Under the pieces are notes generated by a model. It had not been told where the DNA came from, searched no databases, and saw only the letters and a program-made list of their open reading frames with translations. Source: a virus. Taken from it: a stretch of 42,406 nucleotides of DNA. Position numbers and translations under genes: made by a program. This document shows positions 6,378 through 14,130 of the stretch, one piece after another. The stretch's first letter is position 1. The number at the start of each line of letters is the position of its first letter. The DNA lies in IMG/VR virus record IMGVR_UViG_3300046836_000104, positions 1 to 42,406 of that record; one strand, written 5' to 3'.

Positions 6378-6617
6378 TTACAGATCCTCCAACAAGCGGC
6401 GGTCCATTTCGTCGCGCGGGTCGGCATACGTCTGACCGTCGTCGGCGTCGCGCTCGCGGTCGTCCGGGGTGGGGTCCCAATTGTCGACGCAGTCGGCGCA
6501 CCAGCCGTGCTCGTCGACGGACGCCACAAGCTCGTCGCACTTGCCGCAATAGGGCCGACGGTCTTCGTCGGCGCCGCTCGTGAAGTCGTGCAGCGTGGTC
6601 GGGTCGGTCAGGGCCAT
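6378..6617 (-). CDS. Zinc-ribbon protein, 79 residues, very acidic C-terminus
   Basis: RPYCGKCDELVASVDEHGWCADCVDNW at about 21-47 holds two CxxC pairs separated by 12 residues, a typical zinc ribbon. The rest is strongly acidic (DDRERDADDGQTYADPRDEMD). The opening MALTDPTTL resembles the MTDPTTL start of the anchor genes at 522-827 and 40382-40642. Such acidic zinc-ribbon proteins may bind host proteins rather than DNA; this is inference. Confidence 0.65.
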   Translation of the reverse strand: MALTDPTTLHDFTSGADEDRRPYCGKCDELVASVDEHGWCADCVDNWDPTPDDRERDADDGQTYADPRDEMDRRLLEDL

Positions 6618-6784
6618 TAGCGCACCTCCTGCGCGAGGCCGAGCGCCACGAGCCGGGCGAACGGGTCCGGCTGATTCGGGTCGGTTTTCGCGGAGACCGT
6701 TTCAGCACCGCAGAGCGGGCAGTCGACGGTCGGGATGCGCTTGAACCACTTCTCGCACAACTCGCAGTAGCGCAGGGCGGCCAT
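6617..6784 (-). CDS. Zinc-ribbon protein, 55 residues
   Basis: ATG at 6784 gives MAALRYCELCEKWF, then VDCPLCGAE. The two CxxC pairs, at about residues 7-10 and 22-25, form a compact zinc ribbon followed by a helical tail. It shares one base with each neighbour's start or stop. The function is unknown. Confidence 0.65.
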   Translation of the reverse strand: MAALRYCELCEKWFKRIPTVDCPLCGAETVSAKTDPNQPDPFARLVALGLAQEVR

Positions 6785-6969
6785 TAGCGGGCCTCCTGTT
6801 CGCAGCTCACCACGTGCCGCTCGAGTTCGGCGCGGGAGTCGCACAGGCCCGCGAAGGTCATGATGTCGCGGTGCGCGTGCTTCGGCGTGTTCTGCGCCGC
6901 CTGAAGGCGGGCCATCAGGACGGGTTCGGCTTTCCAGGACCAGCGGGCGGCAGCGGCGTGAGTCATCAT
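6784..6969 (-). CDS. Unknown 61-residue protein, first gene of the leftward operon
   Basis: I start at the ATG pair at 6969 (MMTHAAAARWSWKAE). A longer form from 7005 would put the start inside the likely promoter. No Shine-Dalgarno precedes 6969. The protein is helical, with cysteines at CDSRAELERHVVSC. As first gene of the operon it may be the most strongly expressed early product. Confidence 0.55.
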   Translation of the reverse strand: MMTHAAAARWSWKAEPVLMARLQAAQNTPKHAHRDIMTFAGLCDSRAELERHVVSCEQEAR

Positions 6970-7052
6970 GGAAGTAAGCTTATTTCCGGCATATCCGATT
7001 GTCAAGCCTTATTTCACGTTGCGCTGAAAATATTTTTCAGGCATACTGAGCC
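6970..7052. promoter_or_regulatory. Divergent control region with inverted repeat
   Basis: This 83-base, AT-rich gap separates the leftward and rightward operons. CTGAAAA-TAT-TTTTCAG at 7024-7040 is a perfect 7-3-7 inverted repeat, suitable as an operator for a dimeric repressor. On the minus strand TTGACA at 7005-7000 is followed after 17 bases by TAAGCT (6982-6977), a good -35 with a poor -10 for leftward transcription. That spacing would begin the message at or beside the ATG at 6969. No convincing rightward promoter is seen. Confidence 0.5.
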
Positions 7053-7226
7053 ATGACCAAACCGACGCTGGGCCGCCCGAGGCTCAAGAATCCACGCACG
7101 AAGGGTATTTTGCTGAAACTGACAAAGGCCGAGCACGCCGAAGTGCTCCGATTGGCCGATGGGCGGCCGCTCGCGGCGTTCCTGCGTGTCAATGTCTTGA
7201 CACATCTGGCGACCTGCCCGCGATGA
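7053..7226 (+). CDS. 57-residue basic, ribbon-helix-helix-like protein
   Basis: MTKPTLGRPRLKNPRTK is a basic arm containing a GRPR core, followed by KGILLKLTKAEHAEVLRLAD, a strand then a helix, and a second helix (PLAAFLRVNVLTHLA). This order and size fit small ribbon-helix-helix DNA binders. It starts 12 bases after the inverted repeat at 7024-7040, so control of the divergent region is a natural but unproven guess. It ends in an ATGA overlap with the next gene. Confidence 0.5.
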   Translation: MTKPTLGRPRLKNPRTKGILLKLTKAEHAEVLRLADGRPLAAFLRVNVLTHLATCPR

Positions 7227-7438
7227 TCCCCCGCCGCCAGTGCCTGGATTGCCCGATGACCCTTTTCCGGCCCAAGGCGCTCCGCTGCCATGCGTGCGGC
7301 GTGAAACATCGGAACGCGGCGGCCGCGCGGAGTCACGCTAAGGTGCGCGAGTCGCCGGTCGACCTGCCGGCCCACGTGATTGAGGCGAAGCTGGCGCGGC
7401 TCGAGGCCGAGCGTAAATCCAGGAGGATGGGATGGTAG
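7223..7438 (+). CDS. Zinc-finger protein, 71 residues
   Basis: CLDCPMTLFRPKALRCHACGVKHRNAAAARSHA gives two CxxC pairs at about residues 8-11 and 22-25, followed by His residues, then a basic helical tail (LARLEAERKSRR). It is likely a zinc-ribbon nucleic-acid binder near the start of the rightward operon. It overlaps its neighbours by 4 and 7 bases. Confidence 0.6.
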   Translation: MIPRRQCLDCPMTLFRPKALRCHACGVKHRNAAAARSHAKVRESPVDLPAHVIEAKLARLEAERKSRRMGW

Positions 7439-7674
7439 ACGTCGCCGCGCTCGCGCTTGAGGCCCTTGACGGCCGCATTCACTCGCTGCAACAGCAGATC
7501 GACGCCTTGGAAATGGCCAACACTTATGGCCAGCCCTATTCCAAAGTCGCGGACAAGCACATCCGTCTCGAGGCCCTGCGGCGAGAGATTGCCGAGTGTA
7601 AGGCCACGGTTAAATCAGTTCTTCAGCGCCAAAGGCAGCACCGTTTGATTGACACGGCCGACACGCCGTTGTAG
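7432..7674 (+). CDS. 80-residue coiled-coil protein
   Basis: Almost wholly helical, with heptad-like spacing (ALEALDGRIHSLQQQIDALEMA, then RLEALRREIAECKATVKSVLQRQ). There is no catalytic motif. It begins inside the end of the zinc-finger gene and precedes the replication-like protein, so it may be an accessory to it. The family is not recognised. Confidence 0.6.
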   Translation: MVDVAALALEALDGRIHSLQQQIDALEMANTYGQPYSKVADKHIRLEALRREIAECKATVKSVLQRQRQHRLIDTADTPL

Positions 7675-7682
7675 TGTTCGCC

Positions 7683-8639
7683 ATGCCATTTGTAAAGCTC
7701 GATTGCGGCATTCTGTCGTCCACGCTCTGGGTGGACCGACCCGGCCGAGAGGTGTTCATTACAGCCCTCTTAATGGCAGAGCCGAAGGAAGTTATCGAGC
7801 CCCTCCCGCAAATCGCCACCGACACGCTCGATTACACCGGCTTCGTGGTCCCGCCTGGCTGGTATGGCTGGGTGGACGCTGCCGGCGTGGGCATTGTGGG
7901 CAGGGCCGGCGTCGAGCGCGACGTGGGCATTGAATCACTCAAGCGCCTGGCCTCACCAGACCCTGAGAGTCGCAGCAAGGCGTTTGAGGGACGGCGCCTC
8001 GTTCGCGTCGATGGCGGCTATGTCGTCCTCAATTTCATGGAATATCGCGACCGCGATTACACCAGCGCGGAACGGTCGAAGCGTTGGCGCGAGCGTCAAC
8101 GCGCTAAACGACACGCCGTGTCAACCGTGACTGTCAATGACACGACACGCGAAACCGTGTCGTCACACCGTGATATCACGCAAGCAGAAGCAGAAGCATA
8201 TACAGAAAGATCAAGATCAAAACACTTCACCGAACCGACACCACGACCATCGCCTCCGGCGAGCCTTCGCAAAGAGCGCTCAGCGACCGCCATCCCCCTC
8301 GACTTCGCCGAGTTCTGGAAGGTCTACCCGAACAAGACCGGCAAAGGCGCAGCCCTCAAAGCGTGGACGAAGCACACACCCACCCTCTCAGCCGTCCTCA
8401 AAGCCCTCGACTGGCAAACGCGCCAATCCGCATGGACGAAGGACAACGGCCAGTTCATCCCCCACCCAGCGACCTGGCTCAACCGCCAAGGCTGGGAAGA
8501 CGAACCCTTCCACACCCCGCAGCCCACAAGCCACACCCAAGTTGATTGGAAAGCCGAGTGCGCTATCATCCACCACGGCGCCTGTCACACACGCCACTAT
8601 CACGAACTCATGGCCAAACCTGAGCAGGACGTCAGATGA
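7683..8639 (+). CDS. Replication-initiator-like protein
   Basis: ATG at 7683 is preferred over GTG at 7674 because MPFVKLDCGILSSTLW is the usual form of the N-terminal DNA-binding module in these phage proteins. EYRDRDYTSAERSKRWRERQRAKR at about 120-143 is basic. After a low-complexity linker, the C-terminal part FWKVYPNKTGKGAALKAW, then QFIPHPATWLNRQGWEDE, is a widespread signature of phage replisome-organiser proteins. It probably recruits host replication proteins to the phage origin, since no phage polymerase is present. No origin repeats were evident in the gene. Confidence 0.65.
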   Translation: MPFVKLDCGILSSTLWVDRPGREVFITALLMAEPKEVIEPLPQIATDTLDYTGFVVPPGWYGWVDAAGVGIVGRAGVERDVGIESLKRLASPDPESRSKAFEGRRLVRVDGGYVVLNFMEYRDRDYTSAERSKRWRERQRAKRHAVSTVTVNDTTRETVSSHRDITQAEAEAYTERSRSKHFTEPTPRPSPPASLRKERSATAIPLDFAEFWKVYPNKTGKGAALKAWTKHTPTLSAVLKALDWQTRQSAWTKDNGQFIPHPATWLNRQGWEDEPFHTPQPTSHTQVDWKAECAIIHHGACHTRHYHELMAKPEQDVR

Positions 8640-8890
8640 CCGACGACATCACGCCGAAGGAATCCGAGATTAAGTGGCTCAGCGCCGCCGATGCCCTCGA
8701 CGGATGGCTCGACCGTCACCCTGAACACGCCAAAGCCCTCGTCCTCGCCGGCCAGGAACTCATGGCACGACGTCAAGCCGCAATGATCGTCCCGACCGCC
8801 GAAGAACAAAACCGTAAGCCCAGCCGTCCGGACGTGAACGCCCCGCGCTATCGGCTGAGGCTCCCCATCAAGCCGCGTCGGCTGATCTGA
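8636..8890 (+). CDS. Unknown 84-residue protein
   Basis: It begins within an ATGA overlap with the replication-like gene. It is helical at the start (SEIKWLSAADALDGWLDRHPEHAKALVLAGQELMARRQ) with a basic C-terminal tail (YRLRLPIKPRRLI). It could be a replication partner or a DNA-associated protein placed before the terminase genes; nothing specific is visible. Confidence 0.55.
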   Translation: MTDDITPKESEIKWLSAADALDGWLDRHPEHAKALVLAGQELMARRQAAMIVPTAEEQNRKPSRPDVNAPRYRLRLPIKPRRLI

Positions 8891-8905
8891 ATAATCTGAA
8901 CTTTT

Positions 8906-9340
8906 ATGGCTCAGAACGGTGGTGCACGCCCCAACAGTGGCCCCAAGAAAGGCACTGTATTCGCTAAGACGAGAGATAAGCGTGAGGCTGAGGCCAAGGT
9001 GCGGGAGGAATACAAACTCACGGCACAGCGAGTCCTAGAGGAAATCGCGCTCCACTCGTTCTCGAACGTCCAAGACCTCTTTGACGAGGCCGGCAACCTC
9101 AAACCCATCCACACGCTCACCCGAGCGCAGGCAGCGGCCATCTCGAGCTTCGAGGTCATCAAGAAGAACGCCGAGGCGGGCGACGGGGTGACTGACGTCG
9201 TTCACAAGGTCCGGGTGGTGGACAAGCTCAAAACGCTCGAACTCTTGGCCAAGCACTTCGCGCTCCTGACCGAGAAGCTCGATGTCAAAGGCGAGTTCAC
9301 GTTCGGGTGGAAGGGCACGCCGCCGGAGGAGAAGCCATGA
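8906..9340 (+). CDS. terS: Terminase small subunit
   Basis: The 144 residues open with GGARPNSGPKKG, a basic lead common to Terminase_2-type small subunits. A helical region follows with EEIALHSFSNVQDLFDEAGNLKP, then AISSFEVIKK and VVDKLKTLELLAKHFALLTEKLD, which closely follow the known family pattern. It recognises the packaging site on phage DNA and activates the large subunit. The large subunit follows after one small gene. Confidence 0.85.
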   Translation: MAQNGGARPNSGPKKGTVFAKTRDKREAEAKVREEYKLTAQRVLEEIALHSFSNVQDLFDEAGNLKPIHTLTRAQAAAISSFEVIKKNAEAGDGVTDVVHKVRVVDKLKTLELLAKHFALLTEKLDVKGEFTFGWKGTPPEEKP

Positions 9341-9582
9341 CCCGCGCCCGATACCGCGCATTCAAGTGCCGACAGGGCGTGCATCGGTGGCACCAGCGAA
9401 CCGAAATCGACGACGGTTTATTCTGGAAGACTTGCCGGGACTGTCGCCTGTCTGTGTCACATCCCGTCGTGTCGCGGGTTGACGTGCTCTATGGATTCGC
9501 CGTGCTGCGGCCACAGTATCCAGTCTCGTGGATGAGCGCTGGCGAGAGTGACTTTCCATTCGCTCCGGTCCAAGACGCCTGA
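9337..9582 (+). CDS. 81-residue zinc-ribbon-like protein between the terminase genes
   Basis: ATG at 9337 overlaps the terminase small-subunit stop by 4 bases. FKCRQGVHRWHQRTEI, then KTCRDCRLSV, supplies Cys and His residues in a ribbon-like arrangement. A gene here is unusual but not unknown in podoviruses. It could help packaging or be a cargo insertion; its function is unknown. Confidence 0.6.
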   Translation: MTRARYRAFKCRQGVHRWHQRTEIDDGLFWKTCRDCRLSVSHPVVSRVDVLYGFAVLRPQYPVSWMSAGESDFPFAPVQDA

Positions 9583-10865
9583 TGCCGCACGTGGAGCTAG
9601 ATTACGAGCCCAGGCCACTCCAGTGGGCCTTACACGCCGCGCTCGACACCAACCGCTTCGTTGTCGCCGTCTGCCATCGTCGGTTCGGCAAGACCGTGTG
9701 CGCCGTCAACCAGCTCATCAAAGGCGCATTGACGTGTCAGCGTAAACGTCCTAGATACCACTACATAGCGCCGACATTTCGGCAAGGCAAAGCCGCGTGC
9801 TGGGACTACCTGAAGCACTTCGCGTCAGCCGTGCCGAACTGGGAGAAGAACGAATCGGAACTCCGCGTGGACTTCCCGAACGGCGGCCAAGTGCAGATCC
9901 TCGGCGCGGACAACCCCGACTCGATGCGCGGCATCTACTCGGACGGCGCAGTCTTTGACGAATACGGGTTGCAGCCGCCGAACGTCTTCACCGAGGTCAT
10001 GCGGCCGGCCTTAGCCGACCGGATCGGCTGGGCCATGTTCATCGGCACGCCGAACGGTAAGAACCAGTTCTACGACATCGTCCAGCAGGCCAAGGTGAGC
10101 CCCGGCTGGTTCTTTGCCGAGTATCGAGCGTCAGACACCGGCATCGTGGACCCGAAGGAACTCGAAGCGGCGCAGGCCGTGATGACGAAGGACGAGTATC
10201 AGCAGGAGTTCGAGTGCAGCTTTGAGGCGAGCGTCAAGGGCGCGATCTACGCCGACGAACTTCAGGATGCGCGAGCGGCGCAGCGGATGACGCGCGTGCC
10301 GTGGGAGCCGCTGCTCCCGGTCAACACGGCGTGGGACTTGGGCGTCGGTGACTCAACCGCCATCTGGTTCAGCCAGTCGCTCTCCACCGGCGAGGTGCGG
10401 CTGGTGGACTACTACGAAGCGACCGGCGAGGGCCTGCCGCACTACGCGCAGATGCTCAAGGCGAAGGGCTACGCCTACGATCGGCACATCGCGCCGCACG
10501 ACATCCGGGTGCGGGAGTTCTCGTCGGGCCGGTCACGGATGGAGACGGCGGCCAGTCTTGGCATTCACTTCGAGATCGCGCCGCAGATGTCGGTTGAGGA
10601 AGGCATCCACGCGGCCCGGATGCTGTTGCCTCGGTGCTACTTCGACGCCGAGCGGTGCAAGGCGGGGCTTGAAGCGTTGCAGCACTACCGGCGCGATTAC
10701 AACTCCAGGCTGAACGAATTCAAGCCGACGGCGGTGCATGACTGGGCCGAGCATGGCGCGTCAGCGTTTCGGTATCTGGCGTTGACTGAGCGGGCGAAGG
10801 CTGAGCGGCGGCCGGCGAAGTTCACTCTGCCGGTGCTGCGTGGAGACACGGGATGGATGGGTTAG
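9582..10865 (+). CDS. terL: Terminase large subunit
   Basis: This is the ATPase and nuclease that drives DNA into the head. CHRRFGKT at 31-38 is the Walker A-like motif, GAVFDEYG with D126-E127 is Walker B, and AMFIGTPNG at 151-159 is the coupling motif. In the RNase H-like nuclease domain, AWDLGVGDST (D252), HIAPHD (D307) and HDWAEHGASAFRYLA (D387) provide the acidic residues. At 427 residues it is on the short side but complete. The start overlaps the upstream stop by one base. Confidence 0.92.
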   Translation: MPHVELDYEPRPLQWALHAALDTNRFVVAVCHRRFGKTVCAVNQLIKGALTCQRKRPRYHYIAPTFRQGKAACWDYLKHFASAVPNWEKNESELRVDFPNGGQVQILGADNPDSMRGIYSDGAVFDEYGLQPPNVFTEVMRPALADRIGWAMFIGTPNGKNQFYDIVQQAKVSPGWFFAEYRASDTGIVDPKELEAAQAVMTKDEYQQEFECSFEASVKGAIYADELQDARAAQRMTRVPWEPLLPVNTAWDLGVGDSTAIWFSQSLSTGEVRLVDYYEATGEGLPHYAQMLKAKGYAYDRHIAPHDIRVREFSSGRSRMETAASLGIHFEIAPQMSVEEGIHAARMLLPRCYFDAERCKAGLEALQHYRRDYNSRLNEFKPTAVHDWAEHGASAFRYLALTERAKAERRPAKFTLPVLRGDTGWMG

Positions 10866-10870
10866 GGTTC

Positions 10871-10996
10871 ATGGCCGTGGTGTTACAATCGGCGCCCATG
10901 CACGCGCTGGCGGTGGTCGCCTCCCTCTTCTCGGCCTGCGTCGTCCTGTCCGTCTCCGTGCAATCGGTCATTGAGTCGATCTTTCGACGGCTGTAG
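10871..10996 (+). CDS. 41-residue membrane peptide
   Basis: After a short lead the sequence HALAVVASLFSACVVLSVSVQ forms one hydrophobic helix at about residues 11-31, and the end is basic (SIFRRL). It lies 5 bases after the terminase and 3 bases before the next small gene. Tiny membrane proteins here are seen in some podoviruses, but no role is known. The gene call rests on spacing and composition. Confidence 0.45.
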   Translation: MAVVLQSAPMHALAVVASLFSACVVLSVSVQSVIESIFRRL

Positions 10997-10999
10997 CTG

Positions 11000-11176
11000 A
11001 TGCCCACCAAGCGCACGCAGCGTGAGATTCGACGCGCCTTCGGGCCTGAAGCGATGCAGGTCATTGCCGAGATGGCGATGAGAATCGAACGGCTTGAGCG
11101 CATTGTCGGACTGCCCGCCATGAACACCTCGCCCCGCAAGATGGTCGAAGCGCACGCCGACACGTCAGCCGACTAA
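11000..11176 (+). CDS. Unknown 58-residue helical protein
   Basis: MPTKRTQREIRRAFGPEAMQ is basic and helical, followed by a heptad-like helix (IAEMAMRIERLERIVG) and a polar tail. Its stop overlaps the portal start (TAATG), which supports the frame. It may be a small assembly or head-completion helper; this is inference from position only. Confidence 0.5.
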   Translation: MPTKRTQREIRRAFGPEAMQVIAEMAMRIERLERIVGLPAMNTSPRKMVEAHADTSAD

Positions 11177-13650
11177 TGGCCAAAGACATCAAGCTCGGCA
11201 AGCCGATGTATCAGCGTGGCGGCGGCCGCGGCACGGCGCGACGTGTCCCACGGTCAGCAGAGCCGAAGTCCTCGGTCGCCGCCAAATACACACCGAAGGC
11301 TGACGCCGACCTTATCGAGCTGGCCCGGAAGCGGTTCAAGCAGTCCGAATCGGCCGACACCGAACAGCGCGAGCGCGAACTTGAGGACTTGGAGTTCTAC
11401 GCCGGCAAGCAGTGGCCGCAGGATGTGCTGAACTCGCGTCAAGGGCTGCCGGGGAACGCGCAGTCAGGACTGCCGCCTGTCCCAGCGCGGCCGTCACTGA
11501 CCATCAACAAAGTTCGCGCGCCGGTTCGTGCCGTGCTGAACCAGGAGCGGCAGTCGGAGCTCGGCGTGCAGATTGTCGCCGCCGATGACTTTGGCGATGC
11601 GGTCGGGCCGAGCGTCAGTCCCGAAGAGTTGATTCTTCGCGAAGGGCTCGTGCGTCGTATTCAGCGCGATAGCCAGGCACAGGATGCGCGGTCGTGGGCC
11701 TTTGCGCGCGCCGTCATTGCCGGCCGCGGCTACTGGCGCGTGATGACGAAGTTCGCGCCTGGTCGATCCGCCGATCAGGACATCTACGTCGAGCGCATCT
11801 ACAACCAGGCGTCCGTCAGTCTGGACCCGGCGCATGAGCAGCCGGATGGGTCCGACGCCGAGTGGGGCTTCATCGGCACGGACATTCCCTACAGCCAATA
11901 CGTGCGCGAATACGGCGAGATTGACGGCGCGACGAACCCGCTGACGAACGTGGCGTCGAGCGAGTGGCGCGCGCTGGGCGACGAACTGCCGGGCTGGTTC
12001 TCCGAAGATCGCGACATGCGCTCCGTGCGGGTAGTCGAGTATTGGTATACCGATTACGTCTCGACCGAACTCACGCATCTAATGAACGGGCAAGCGCTGC
12101 CGTCCGAAGAACTAACCGAAGCTGATGTGCTCGACCTTGACGAAGACGGGAACACGCAGAGCCACGTCGAGACGACCAAGGTTATCAAGTGGGTGAAGAT
12201 GGATGGGGTGCAAGTCCTCGACGAGACGGACTGGCCCGGCCACTTCCTGCCGATTGTGAAGGTCGTCGGCGAAGAGTTGCAGCCGTTTGACAGCCAGCGG
12301 CGCAGCGAAGGACTTGTCAGGCCGTCACGCGACTCGCAGCGGTCCTACAACGTGATGGTCAGTAAGTGGGTCGAGCAGATCGGGCTGGCGCCGATTCCGC
12401 CGTGGATGGGTCCGGCCGGGTTCGATGAAGGCTACGAGCAGGAATACGCGCTGGCGAATACGCGCGCCCTCTCAGCCCTGCACTACAACTTCGAAGTCAA
12501 CGGCAAGCCGCTGCCGGGGCCGCCGACACGCACGCCCATCACCACCGAGATTCAGGCCATTGCCGCATCAGTGCAACTCTTCGACCAGTCGATTCGCGAT
12601 ACGACGTCGGTGCCCGATGTCACGCTCGGCAACATCGACCCGGCGCTGAAACGAGCCGGTCAGGGCGGCATCAAGGCGGCGCTGGATCAAGCGCAGCAGG
12701 GCACGTCGCACTTCCTCGACAACCTGCAGCGGTCGATCCGCTACGAGGGCATCATCGTCAACGACCTGCTGTATCCGATTTACGGGCGCAAGGGTCGACT
12801 GGCGCGGATGATGACGAGCGCGGGCGAGACGAAAGCGGTGCCGCTGCATGTGCCGTTCGTGCCGCATCCGGAGACGCAGCAGCCGGTGACGTCGGTGCTG
12901 AACCCGATGCCTGGTGCTCCGGCACTCCCCGTGCCGCCCGATCATCCTGACGCCACGCTTTACACGCTCACGAAGGGCGCGACGTTCAACGTCACGATCA
13001 ACGTGACGCAGAACAAAGACACGCGCCGCGAGCAGGTGGAGTCGCTGCTGTCGACCATCGTGCAGGCGGACCCGCAGCAGTTGCAGATTGTCGGCGACTT
13101 GCTCTTCAAGTATTCCGACGCCGAAGGCCACGAAGAACTCGAAGAGCGCTACAAGGCCGTGCTGGCGCCGCCGATTCAGGCGTTGCTCAACAAGGGCCAG
13201 CAGCCGACGACGCAGCAGCTCCAGCAGCAGAACCAGCAGTTGCAGCAGCAGATCGCGCAGATGAAGCCGGCGGCCGATGCGAACCAGGTGAAGCTCCAGA
13301 TCGCACAGATGGACAACGCCGAGAGCCGGGCCGAGAAGCAGATCGACGCGCAGACGAAGATCGCCGTGGCGGAGATTGGCGCGAAGATTGACGACTTCAA
13401 GGCGCAGGTGCAGGTGTTGGCCACGCTCATCAACACGGTGAAGGAAGAGCGCTTGGCCGAGAAGCAGCACGCGCATGAAGCGCTGCAGGACTTGCACGGC
13501 GCGGCGCATGAGGTCGGACTCGCCGGACTGACGCACGCGCAGTCGCTCGCCGAATCGGATCAGGCGCATCAGCAGGCGATGGATCAGGCAAGTCAAGCCG
13601 CGGCGCTTCAACCGCCGCCGCAGGAGATGACCAATGGCCAGACTCAGTAA
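11176..13650 (+). CDS. Portal protein, P22-like
   Basis: At 824 residues this is the size of P22-class portals, which form the dodecameric DNA gate at one head vertex. The N-terminal third has the usual ELEDLEFYAGKQWP helix and RPSLTINKVRAPVRAVLNQERQS. The centre contains PFDSQRRSEGLVRPSRDSQRSYNVMVSKWVEQI, and the GNIDPALKRAGQGGIKAALDQAQQGTSHFLDNL stretch (about 480-512) is strongly portal-like. Residues about 675-770 are Gln-rich and helical, like the extended C-terminal barrel of P22. Position after the terminase agrees. Confidence 0.88.
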   Translation: MAKDIKLGKPMYQRGGGRGTARRVPRSAEPKSSVAAKYTPKADADLIELARKRFKQSESADTEQRERELEDLEFYAGKQWPQDVLNSRQGLPGNAQSGLPPVPARPSLTINKVRAPVRAVLNQERQSELGVQIVAADDFGDAVGPSVSPEELILREGLVRRIQRDSQAQDARSWAFARAVIAGRGYWRVMTKFAPGRSADQDIYVERIYNQASVSLDPAHEQPDGSDAEWGFIGTDIPYSQYVREYGEIDGATNPLTNVASSEWRALGDELPGWFSEDRDMRSVRVVEYWYTDYVSTELTHLMNGQALPSEELTEADVLDLDEDGNTQSHVETTKVIKWVKMDGVQVLDETDWPGHFLPIVKVVGEELQPFDSQRRSEGLVRPSRDSQRSYNVMVSKWVEQIGLAPIPPWMGPAGFDEGYEQEYALANTRALSALHYNFEVNGKPLPGPPTRTPITTEIQAIAASVQLFDQSIRDTTSVPDVTLGNIDPALKRAGQGGIKAALDQAQQGTSHFLDNLQRSIRYEGIIVNDLLYPIYGRKGRLARMMTSAGETKAVPLHVPFVPHPETQQPVTSVLNPMPGAPALPVPPDHPDATLYTLTKGATFNVTINVTQNKDTRREQVESLLSTIVQADPQQLQIVGDLLFKYSDAEGHEELEERYKAVLAPPIQALLNKGQQPTTQQLQQQNQQLQQQIAQMKPAADANQVKLQIAQMDNAESRAEKQIDAQTKIAVAEIGAKIDDFKAQVQVLATLINTVKEERLAEKQHAHEALQDLHGAAHEVGLAGLTHAQSLAESDQAHQQAMDQASQAAALQPPPQEMTNGQTQ

Positions 13651-13909
13651 GAAGCATCGGGCCGAGTTGCCCGCGTCTGTCTTTGCCGGTCCCGGCCGGA
13701 GTTATCCGGTCGATACGCCGGGTCGTGCGCGAGCGGCGGCAGGGTTCGCGGCCATGCATCATGCGCCCGCCGCGGTGAAGGCCAAGATCAAGCAGAAGGC
13801 GAAGCGTCTGGGCGAACAGCATGACCCGATTGGCGAGATGCCGCGGGTGCATGAGCGGCACATGTCGCAGATGGGCCGGTTGCGCGCGCTCGGCGGGAAG
13901 ATGTGCTAG
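13634..13909 (+). CDS. Small head-module protein with FAGPGRSYPVDTPGRA motif
   Basis: 91 residues. LPASVFAGPGRSYPVDTPGRARAAAGFAAMH is a motif found in small proteins, and in domains of prohead proteins, next to phage portal genes. The rest is basic and helical (KAKIKQKAKRLG) and ends MGRLRALGGKMC. The same ending (TLRALGGRQR) appears in the next gene, so the two may be related partners. It starts inside the last codons of the portal gene. Confidence 0.65.
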   Translation: MARLSKKHRAELPASVFAGPGRSYPVDTPGRARAAAGFAAMHHAPAAVKAKIKQKAKRLGEQHDPIGEMPRVHERHMSQMGRLRALGGKMC

Positions 13910-13917
13910 GAGACGAT

Positions 13918-14130
13918 ATGCCGAAGTTCCTCGAAGACAAGCTCAAGGCCGAGTATCCCGATAACCCGCATGCCGTCTACGGCACCATGAACGCCATCGG
14001 CGCGATGCATGGCAACCAGGAAACCGCGAAGGGCAAGGCAATGGAGGCGAAGCACGCGAAGAAGATGCGCGGTGCGCGTCATCACGCCCAGGCCGGCACG
14101 CTTCGCGCCTTGGGCGGGAGGCAGCGCTAA
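13918..14130 (+). CDS. Small head-module protein, 70 residues
   Basis: ATG at 13918 is preceded by AGGAG (13909-13913), so the upstream GTG at 13903 is not needed. MPKFLEDKLKAEYPDNPHAVYGTMNAIGAMHGNQET is a pattern I associate with small proteins in the portal-scaffold interval of other phages. The C-terminus is basic with a LRALGG ending shared with the preceding gene. Its function in the head is unproven. Confidence 0.65.
   Translation: MPKFLEDKLKAEYPDNPHAVYGTMNAIGAMHGNQETAKGKAMEAKHAKKMRGARHHAQAGTLRALGGRQR

Noticed and set aside
12568-13611. 347-residue minus-strand ORF inside the portal gene
   Set aside because: Leu/Arg-rich mirror of the Gln-rich portal end; no supporting start context.
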